From Aquirhabdus sp. (GTDB taxonomy: Bacteria > Pseudomonadota > Gammaproteobacteria > Pseudomonadales > Moraxellaceae): DNA of 5,823 nucleotides. Positions 1 to 5,823 of this stretch are shown piece by piece (the first letter of the stretch is position 1; the number at the start of each line of letters is the position of its first letter). The stretch lies in assembly GCA_030152425.1 (NCBI GenBank), contig JASLJP010000146.1, positions 1 through 5,823 on the forward strand. Direction: 5' to 3'. The position numbers and the translations under genes were made by a program. The notes beneath the pieces were generated by a model that was given only the letters and a program-made list of their open reading frames with translations, was not told the DNA's origin and did no database searches.

Positions 1-614
1 GGCAAGGCCGCATCTGCCGCAGCACGCTGACCATTCAAGATCTGCTCGCCGATGGTACTGGCGTAGAGGTTTTCCCAAAAAATACGGCGCTGATCCGGAT
101 TCGGAATCGCGGCTTTGACCGTAGGGCGCCAGACCCCGGAAAATTTTGCAAGCTCGCCAAACTGGGCAGGAATCAGCGACTCGATCTTGCTGCGCAACTG
201 ACGTGCCAGCACGGGTGATGTACCGCCACTGGAGACCGAGATCAACAGCGGAGAACGGTCAATGATGGCCGGCAGGATAAAGCGGCAATGCGGCGGATCA
301 TCGACTGAGTTGACGAGGATGTTTTTTGCTTCACAGTCGAGGAAGACTTGTTTGTTGACCTCCGGCTGATCGGTCGCGGCGATGACCAGACGATAGGGTG
401 TCACATCGACGTCTGACGCATACGCGGCCACAGTGACCTTGCCGCCGCTCTCCAGCGCCAGCTCGGCAAGCGCAGGCAACACGGTCAGCGCCAGCACGTC
501 GATCTGTGCGCCGGCTTGGCTCAGTAAATTGGCTTTGCGCCGCGCGATAGCGCCGCCGCCCACCACCAGACAACGTTGCTGGGTGAGCTTAAGCGCGATG
601 GGTAGGACGTCCAT
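1..614 (-). CDS. cysG: Siroheme synthase, N-terminal part (precorrin-2 dehydrogenase / sirohydrochlorin ferrochelatase domain), cut by window edge
   Basis: Reading leftward from an ATG at 614, 204 codons stay open to the window edge, so the C-terminal part is missing. The protein begins MDVLPIALKL and has the NAD-binding Rossmann motif GGGAIARRK at residues 19-27. VNSVDDPP (101-108) contains the Asp aligned with the catalytic Asp104 of Salmonella CysG, here Asp105. SSGGTSPVLAR (128-138) carries the Ser aligned with its phosphorylated Ser128, here Ser129. In this family the domain oxidises precorrin-2 with NAD+ and inserts Fe2+ to make siroheme, the cofactor of sulfite and nitrite reductases. 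The segment after residue 150 (QRRIFWENLY at 176-185) resembles the dimerisation region of trifunctional CysG, so I infer that a uroporphyrinogen-III methyltransferase domain follows outside the window. The start is supported by AAGG eight bases upstream. The gene lies 87 bp downstream of serS, on the same strand, behind an intrinsic terminator. Family call is firm; the full-length architecture is inferred. Confidence 0.93.
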   Translation of the reverse strand, partial: MDVLPIALKLTQQRCLVVGGGAIARRKANLLSQAGAQIDVLALTVLPALAELALESGGKVTVAAYASDVDVTPYRLVIAATDQPEVNKQVFLDCEAKNILVNSVDDPPHCRFILPAIIDRSPLLISVSSGGTSPVLARQLRSKIESLIPAQFGELAKFSGVWRPTVKAAIPNPDQRRIFWENLYASTIGEQILNGQRAAADAAL

Positions 615-618
615 AACA

Positions 619-626
619 CCTGCCTT
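619..626 (-). promoter_or_regulatory. Shine-Dalgarno region of cysG
   Basis: On the minus strand AAGGCAGG precedes the cysG ATG. AAGG sits 8 bases and AGG 4 bases from the start codon. The site directly follows the U-rich tail of the serS terminator, so the end of that terminator and the ribosome site of cysG are contiguous. Confidence 0.6.
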
Positions 627-662
627 AAAAAAAGGAAAAAATCCGCCTATCGCAGGCGGATT
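627..662 (-). terminator. Intrinsic terminator between serS and cysG
   Basis: The arms at 640-648 and 654-662 form a perfect 9-bp stem (AATCCGCCT with AGGCGGATT) around a 5-base loop. In leftward transcripts the stem runs into a U tract (complement of 636-641), then CC, then seven more U (complement of 627-633). This is a textbook Rho-independent terminator for serS. In the rightward direction no comparable T tract follows the stem, so it acts on the minus strand only. It lies about 40 bases after the serS stop and ends at the cysG ribosome site, so cysG must rely on readthrough, on regulated antitermination, or on a promoter I cannot see. Confidence 0.88.
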
Positions 663-666
663 AAAC

Positions 667-696
667 ACGGGTAAGCGGACTGTACGCCCTACCCGT
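667..696 (-). other. Second hairpin in the serS-cysG gap, upstream of the terminator
   Basis: ACGGGTA at 667-673 is the reverse complement of TACCCGT at 690-696. Inside it, GCG (675-677) can pair with CGC (685-687), giving a 7+3 bp stem with small bulges. It starts about 6 bases after the serS stop codon and precedes the terminator by 4 bases. It has no U tract of its own. It could simply stabilise the 3' end of serS mRNA, or be part of an attenuator (see findings). The pairing is visible in the sequence; the role is inferred. Confidence 0.5.
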
Positions 697-701
697 TTGG
701 A

Positions 702-1973
702 TTATTTAATGCTGGTCAGACCTTTCAAATACGGACGCAGCGCCACTGGGATGCTGATTGAGCCATCGGCTTGCTGATGGTTTTCCATCACGGCCAGCAG
801 GGTGCGACCCACGGCCAGACCCGAGCCATTTAAGGTATGGACAAACTCGGTCTTCTTATCTGCTTTATAGCGCGCTTTCATGCGGCGTGCTTGGAAGTCG
901 CCAAACATCGAACAGCTGGAAATCTCACGATAGGTATCTTGGCTCGGCAACCAGACTTCAAGGTCGTAAGTCTTGGCTGCAGAAAAGCCCATGTCGCCGC
1001 CGCAGAGCAGCACCTTGCGATACGGCAGCTCCAGTGCCTGCAAGATCGCCTCGGCATGGCCGGTCAGCGTCTCTAGGGTTTGCGCGGCGTCTTCCGGCTT
1101 GACGATCTGCACCAGTTCGACTTTTTCAAACTGATGCTGGCGGATCAGACCGCGCGTGTCACGGCCATAAGAGCCGGCTTCACTGCGGAAACACGGCGTA
1201 TGGGCGACGAATTTGAGCGGCAGCGTTTTCTCGTCGATGATTTCGTCGCGCACCAGATTGGTCACCGGGACTTCGGCGGTCGGGATCAGGTAGTAGGGTT
1301 TGTCACCTGCCAGTTTAAACAGATCTTCTTCAAACTTAGGCAGTTGGCCGGTGCCTTTTAGGCTATCGCCGTTGACCAACAGCGGCACATAGACTTCGGT
1401 ATAGCCATGCTGCTCGGTATGAAAGTCGACCATAAACTGCGCCAATGCGCGCTGCAGACGTGCCAGTGGGCCTTTGAGTACGCTAAAGCGTGAGCCGGTG
1501 ATCTCGGTGGCTTTGGCAAAATCCAGACCACCCATCGCTTCACCCAGATCGCTGTGATCTTTGATCTCAAAATCAAAGCTGCGCGGCGTGCCCCATTTCA
1601 GCACTTCGACGTTGTCATGCTCATCTTTGCCCAGCGGTACGGAGTCATCCGGCAGATTAGGGATTTTTAGCGCTTCGGTTTCGATCTCCGCTTGCAGCTT
1701 ATCAAATTCGGCTTCGACCGCTTTGACCTCATCACCCACAGCCTGCATACGCGCCATCAGTTCACTGGCATCACCACCGGATTTTTTGATCTGACCGACT
1801 TGCTTGGCGCCGTTATTGCGCTCGGCTTGCAGGCTCTCGGTACGGCTTTGCAGGTCTTTACGACGGGTTTCGAGTCCCGCCCACAGCGCTGCATCGAGTT
1901 GCACGCCGCCACGTTTGGCCAAGGCCGCGTTGATCACATCCAGTTGGTTACGCAGTAATTTAGGGTCTAGCAT
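702..1973 (-). CDS. serS: Seryl-tRNA synthetase (class II)
   Basis: This 423-residue cytoplasmic enzyme activates serine with ATP and charges tRNA-Ser (and tRNA-Sec where present). Its length is close to that of E. coli SerRS (430). Residues 1-105 form the N-terminal domain, with a long charged helical stretch at about 28-103 that fits the antiparallel coiled coil gripping the long variable arm of tRNA-Ser. The class II catalytic domain follows: the serine-pocket TAE motif (232-234), motif 2 starting FRSEAGSYGRDTRG (262-275), the REISSCS block (349-355), and motif 3 GLAVGRTLLAVMENHQ (385-400) with its Arg390 and Glu397. The residue after SSCS is Met356, where most SerRS that I recall have Asn. 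The ATG start gives the standard N-terminus MLDPKLLRN, but only a weak GGAC-like ribosome site precedes it. The 127-bp gap to rhlE contains no convincing promoter; a poor -10-like TACACT lies at 2026-2021. The gene ends at an intrinsic terminator before cysG. Confidence 0.98.
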   Translation of the reverse strand: MLDPKLLRNQLDVINAALAKRGGVQLDAALWAGLETRRKDLQSRTESLQAERNNGAKQVGQIKKSGGDASELMARMQAVGDEVKAVEAEFDKLQAEIETEALKIPNLPDDSVPLGKDEHDNVEVLKWGTPRSFDFEIKDHSDLGEAMGGLDFAKATEITGSRFSVLKGPLARLQRALAQFMVDFHTEQHGYTEVYVPLLVNGDSLKGTGQLPKFEEDLFKLAGDKPYYLIPTAEVPVTNLVRDEIIDEKTLPLKFVAHTPCFRSEAGSYGRDTRGLIRQHQFEKVELVQIVKPEDAAQTLETLTGHAEAILQALELPYRKVLLCGGDMGFSAAKTYDLEVWLPSQDTYREISSCSMFGDFQARRMKARYKADKKTEFVHTLNGSGLAVGRTLLAVMENHQQADGSISIPVALRPYLKGLTSIK

Positions 1974-2061
1974 GGTCTGTCCGTTTTATTGCCAAAGGCG
2001 AAATGAATATTCAGCCTGATAGTGTAAGGGGTTTACGGTGCGATGGGTAGTTGCTGCAGTG

Positions 2062-2091
2062 TTTCCAGCCGAGGTTTGCCCCGACTGGAAA
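2062..2091 (-). other. Strong 13-bp hairpin downstream of rhlE (3' UTR or terminator-like element)
   Basis: The arms 2062-2074 and 2079-2091 pair along 13 bp around a 4-base loop. Read as leftward RNA, all 13 positions pair, two of them as G-U wobbles. Read as rightward RNA, those two positions become A-C mismatches. This asymmetry points to an RNA structure on the minus strand, starting about 9 bases after the rhlE stop codon. The bases after the stem are CACTGCAGCAAC in the direction of transcription, so there is no U tract and it is not a canonical intrinsic terminator. It may protect the rhlE 3' end, mark a processing site, or assist Rho-type termination before serS. Confidence 0.6.
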
Positions 2092-2100
2092 GCACAGGAC

Positions 2101-3639
<1,539 letters not shown>

Positions 3640-3694
3640 AAACAATCCGGGATAACAGGGCGAGGCGAGCGATAAAAAACGGTGCTAATCAAAG

Positions 3695-3747
3695 CAGGAC
3701 TACAAATCGAGGCTGTATCACCCAGACTGCAAAAAACGAGGCTGAAT
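3695..3747 (-). repeat. Imperfect direct repeat in the rhlE leader and promoter region
   Basis: Two copies of about 25 bases lie at 3695-3718 and 3723-3747. On the plus strand both read roughly CAG(G)ACT(A/G)CAAA, then a few A or T, then the exact octamer CGAGGCTG (3708-3715 and 3737-3744), then (T/A)AT. The second copy reaches into the -10 box of the rhlE promoter and spans the expected transcription start, and the first lies within the leader. AAAAAACG also occurs twice (3674-3681 and 3731-3738), and CGAGGC a third time (3661-3666). The repeats could be protein-binding sites or RNA modules; no function is assigned. Confidence 0.5.
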
Positions 3748-3754
3748 TATAGCA
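3746..3754 (-). promoter_or_regulatory. Extended -10 promoter for rhlE
   Basis: On the minus strand the sequence TGCTATAAT (3754 down to 3746) contains a perfect sigma-70 -10 hexamer, TATAAT, preceded by TGn, the extended -10 element. No good -35 hexamer stands at 16-18 bp, which is typical of extended -10 promoters. The start would fall near 3737-3742, giving an rhlE leader of about 100 nt. It is the best promoter-like sequence in the window, but it has not been tested. Confidence 0.7.
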
Positions 3755-3896
3755 GATTGCGGGCTACATTGCTTGCTATCCCTAGATTACAGGCGATCCG
3801 CATCAGGGGGCATGCATACGCCAGATGCGTAAAACGCACTGCAAATCAGCCTCTAAATCGGTTAGGCTAGACACATGCAAGGTAAAACAACGCGAT

Positions 3897-3911
3897 AGAA
3901 GGGTATATACC
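3897..3911 (+). promoter_or_regulatory. Shine-Dalgarno and palindrome that fix the paeA start
   Basis: AGAAGGG (3897-3903) lies 8 bases before a GTG at 3912, an ideal ribosome-site spacing. The in-frame ATG at 3825 has no such site, and the 29 residues it would add look unlike the family. The spacer completes the perfect 10-bp palindrome GGTATATACC (3902-3911), which ends at the base before the start codon. Confidence 0.75.
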
Positions 3912-5210
3912 GTGAGCTTGCTCAATAATTTCGTCATCATCGGCATCTTGGTGGTCTGCAGTGCGTTCCTGTCCATGTCGGAAATCGCCATCGCGGCGGC
4001 ACGCAAGATCAAACTCAAAATGCTGCTGGCCGAAGGGCAAACAGACGCACAAAAAGTCCTTGATCTGCAGGATCAAGCGGGTAATTTCTTTGCTGCAGTA
4101 CAGATCGGGCTAAACGCCATCGCCATCTTGGGCGGTATCTTGGGACAGGCGGCGCTGACGCCAGCCATCTCCGACCTGATCGGACTGTTTTACCAAGGCC
4201 CTGCCCTCCCCACGCTCAGCTTCCTGCTGTCGTTTATCTTTGTCACCACGATCTTTATTATCTTTGCCGACCTGATGCCAAAGCGCGTCGCCATGACTGC
4301 GCCCGAAAAAGTCGCCATCTTTTTGGTCAATCCGCTGTTGGTGTTTATCAAAGCCTGCACCCCGCTGATTTGGCTGATCAATGGTCTGGCCAATGGCATC
4401 TTTCGGCTGTTTAAAATCTCCACTGTGCGCAACGACGAAATCACCTATGAAGACATCGCCGCGATGGTTGACGCTGGCGCCGAGGCCGGTGCGATCCATA
4501 AACAAGAGCTACACCTGATCGAAAACGTATTTGAGCTGGAATCGCGCACTGTGCCGTCCAGCATGACCTCGCGCGAGAGCATCGTCTGGTTTACGCTGCA
4601 AGAAACCGGCGAAAGCGTCAAACAAAAGATCGGCGCCCACCCCCACTCCAAATTTCTGGTCTGTGACAAAACCATCGACACCGTGGTCGGCTATGTCGAT
4701 ACCAAAGATATCTTGCTGCGCATCATCAACAACCAGCCTTTGATGCAGATCAACGAAGCCAATATCCGCAATGTGCTGATGATCCCCGACTCACTGACAC
4801 TGTCTGAAGTGCTGGAACGGTTTAAAGCCACGCGCGAAGACTTTGCCGTGGTCATCAACGAATACGCATTGGTGGTCGGCGTGATCACCCTGAATGACGT
4901 GATGAGCACGGTGATGGGCGATCTGGTGACCCAGTCGCAAGAAGAACAAGTGGTGATGCGCGATGAAAACTCATGGCTGGTCGATGGCGTGACCCCAATC
5001 GAAGACGTCAAACACGCACTCGGTCTGGACACACTGCCCGATGAAGAAAACTATGAAACCATCGCCGGATTCATCATGTATATGCTGCGCAAGATTCCCA
5101 AACGCACCGACTATGTTGAATTTGATGGCTTTAAATTTGAAGTCGTGGACATTGACAACTATAAGATTGATCAGCTTTTGGTCACACGTATCGCCAGCGT
5201 CGCCAAATAA
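3912..5210 (+). CDS. paeA: CNNM/CBS-domain inner-membrane protein of the YtfL/PaeA family (putative polyamine exporter)
   Basis: A 432-residue integral membrane protein from a GTG start, beginning MSLLNNFVII and close throughout to E. coli YtfL (PaeA, about 447 residues). Residues 1-170 form the CNNM (DUF21) domain, with hydrophobic segments at about 4-27, 59-90, 101-122 and 133-165, the SMSE motif (21-24), GLNAIAILGG (66-75) and MPKR (122-125). A CBS pair spans about 215-340 (SRTVPSSMT at 211-219, HPHSKFLVC at 243-251, EDFAVVINEYALVVGVITLNDV at 309-330). A CorC/HlyC-type C-terminal domain covers about 348-428 (NYETIAGF at 380-387, VVDIDNYKIDQLLV at 411-424). In Salmonella and E. coli, PaeA protects stationary-phase cells from cadaverine and putrescine and is proposed to export them. 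Related CorC/CNNM proteins are linked to Mg2+ efflux, so the true substrate here is not proven. Annotation as 'hemolysin' is a historical misnomer. It is divergent from rhlE and is followed by an SDR gene 53 bp on. No clear promoter of its own was found. Confidence 0.9.
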   Translation: MSLLNNFVIIGILVVCSAFLSMSEIAIAAARKIKLKMLLAEGQTDAQKVLDLQDQAGNFFAAVQIGLNAIAILGGILGQAALTPAISDLIGLFYQGPALPTLSFLLSFIFVTTIFIIFADLMPKRVAMTAPEKVAIFLVNPLLVFIKACTPLIWLINGLANGIFRLFKISTVRNDEITYEDIAAMVDAGAEAGAIHKQELHLIENVFELESRTVPSSMTSRESIVWFTLQETGESVKQKIGAHPHSKFLVCDKTIDTVVGYVDTKDILLRIINNQPLMQINEANIRNVLMIPDSLTLSEVLERFKATREDFAVVINEYALVVGVITLNDVMSTVMGDLVTQSQEEQVVMRDENSWLVDGVTPIEDVKHALGLDTLPDEENYETIAGFIMYMLRKIPKRTDYVEFDGFKFEVVDIDNYKIDQLLVTRIASVAK

Positions 5211-5250
5211 CGCTATGATCTACAGCTGTATACTATTACGACATCTACGT

Positions 5251-5256
5251 AGGAAG
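5251..5256 (+). promoter_or_regulatory. Shine-Dalgarno of the SDR gene
   Basis: AGGAAG ends 7 bases before the ATG at 5264, which supports that start. The 53-bp gap after paeA also holds the palindrome TACAGCTGTA (5221-5230) and a -10-like TATACT (5229-5234), but no matching -35, so co-transcription with paeA and an internal start are both possible. Confidence 0.7.
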
Positions 5257-5263
5257 TTTAGCC

Positions 5264-5823
5264 ATGAAGACGGTTTTTATCACAGGCGCAGGCGCAGGGA
5301 TCGGCCAAGCCACCGCACGCCTGTTTGCCAAGAACAACTGGTTTGTCGGCCTCTATGACCGTGATGAAGCCGCCGTGCATACCCTCGCCCAAGAGCTGGG
5401 CACCGAGCGCGCCATGGCCGGACGTCTGGATGTCTCCAGTGTCGAAGACTGGCAAAACTCACTGGCCGAATTCTTTGAACATACCGGCTCACTGGATCTG
5501 CTGGTCAACAATGCCGGCATCCTCTATTCAGGTAAGTTTGAAAATATCGCACTGGAACAGCATCATCGCCTGATCGACATCAATGTGCAGGGCGTGATCA
5601 ATGGCTGCCACACAGCGTTTCCCTACCTGCACAAAACACCAAACTCGCGCGTGATCAACCTGTCCTCGGCCTCGGCTATTTTTGGTCAGCCCGACCTCGT
5701 CACCTATGCGGCAACCAAGTTTGCCATCCGCGGCCTGACCGAAGGGCTGAACATCGAATGGAAGCAGCACGGCATCACCGTGCTCGATATCATGCCGATG
5801 TTCGTCAGCACCGCCATGGTCAC
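5264..5823 (+). CDS. Short-chain dehydrogenase/reductase (classical SDR), 3' end beyond the window
   Basis: The visible 186 residues start MKTVFITGAG and stay open to the right edge. A single Rossmann-fold SDR carries TGAGAGIG (7-14) for the cofactor diphosphate, Asp56 in LDV, NNAG (82-85), and the catalytic set Asn107, Ser135, Tyr148 and Lys152 (YAATK at 148-152). The enzyme should therefore be an active NAD(P)-dependent oxidoreductase of the cytoplasm. Asp32 at the end of the second strand favours NAD(H), but Arg33 beside it leaves NADP(H) possible. After the usual Pro178 the motif is PMFVSTAMV (178-186) and not the common PG pattern. The same P-x-F-V-x-T-A-M pattern occurs in a known subfamily of proteobacterial SDRs of undefined substrate. 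Classical SDRs are about 250-260 residues, so roughly 70 are missing. It follows paeA by 53 bp on the same strand, but nothing links its chemistry to polyamines. Confidence 0.92.
   Translation, partial: MKTVFITGAGAGIGQATARLFAKNNWFVGLYDRDEAAVHTLAQELGTERAMAGRLDVSSVEDWQNSLAEFFEHTGSLDLLVNNAGILYSGKFENIALEQHHRLIDINVQGVINGCHTAFPYLHKTPNSRVINLSSASAIFGQPDLVTYAATKFAIRGLTEGLNIEWKQHGITVLDIMPMFVSTAMV

Noticed and set aside
661..666. TTTAAT as a -10 box for cysG inside the serS terminator region
   Set aside because: The hexamer is fair, but the -35 position reads GGCGTA on the minus strand with almost no match, and it overlaps the terminator stem.
433..777. Rightward open frame of 114 codons over cysG and the serS end
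   Set aside because: It is antisense to two well-identified genes, crosses the serS terminator, has no ribosome site, and has no recognisable domain.
2004..2013. Palindrome TGAATATTCA upstream of serS
   Set aside because: A single 10-bp palindrome is expected by chance at this frequency, and it has no second copy or promoter context.
2021..2026. Possible -10 box (TACACT on the minus strand) for serS
   Set aside because: Only four of six bases match, and the -35 at 17 bp (TACCCA) is poor. There is no extended -10 element, so it is too weak to annotate.
3674..3696. Terminator-like element in the rhlE leader (TGCT/AGCA stem followed by six U)
   Set aside because: The stem is only 4 bp with a 6-base loop, too weak for intrinsic termination. 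The U tract is better explained as part of the repeated leader modules.
3826..3838. Small hairpin TGCGT-AAA-ACGCA upstream of paeA
   Set aside because: Five base pairs with no U tract and no partner structure; likely chance.
3682..3870. Small rightward open frame of 62 codons in the rhlE-paeA gap
   Set aside because: No ribosome site, no recognisable protein pattern, and it runs through the rhlE promoter and leader repeats.

Overview
The window looks like an ordinary chromosomal housekeeping segment of a Gram-negative proteobacterium. All five proteins read as proteobacterial families: a CysG-type siroheme synthase, a bacterial seryl-tRNA synthetase, an RhlE-type DEAD-box helicase with a Gly/Arg/Asn-rich tail, a YtfL/PaeA-type CNNM/CBS membrane protein, and a classical short-chain dehydrogenase. 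I favour a betaproteobacterium, possibly of the Neisseriales, from overall resemblance. No phylogeny could be run, so this placement is only moderately secure. I see no transposase, integrase, CRISPR array, tRNA, rRNA or phage gene, and no clear sign of horizontal transfer.

Layout. The left two thirds is transcribed leftward (minus strand): rhlE (2101-3639), then serS (702-1973), then the 5' part of cysG (1-614, running off the left edge). A strong intrinsic terminator (627-662) lies between serS and cysG. A second hairpin (667-696) and a possible alternative pairing make that gap look like an attenuator. A perfectly paired 13-bp hairpin (2062-2091) follows rhlE. The right third is transcribed rightward (plus strand): paeA/ytfL (3912-5210), then a short-chain dehydrogenase/reductase (5264 to beyond the right edge). 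The divergent gap of about 270 bp between rhlE and paeA holds a clear extended -10 promoter for rhlE (3746-3754), a long rhlE leader of about 100 nt, and an imperfect direct repeat inside that leader.

Function. The genes do not form one pathway. serS and cysG serve translation and siroheme synthesis, rhlE acts in RNA remodelling, paeA is linked in enterobacteria to polyamine tolerance, and the SDR is an oxidoreductase of unknown substrate. Two start codons were reassigned from the longest open frames. rhlE most likely starts at the ATG at 3639 and not at the TTG at 3645. paeA most likely starts at the GTG at 3912, behind a good Shine-Dalgarno, and not at the upstream ATG at 3825.

I found no convincing undescribed system. 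The points most worth a second look are regulatory: the serS-cysG attenuator-like gap, the repeated elements in the rhlE leader, and the strand-specific hairpin after rhlE.
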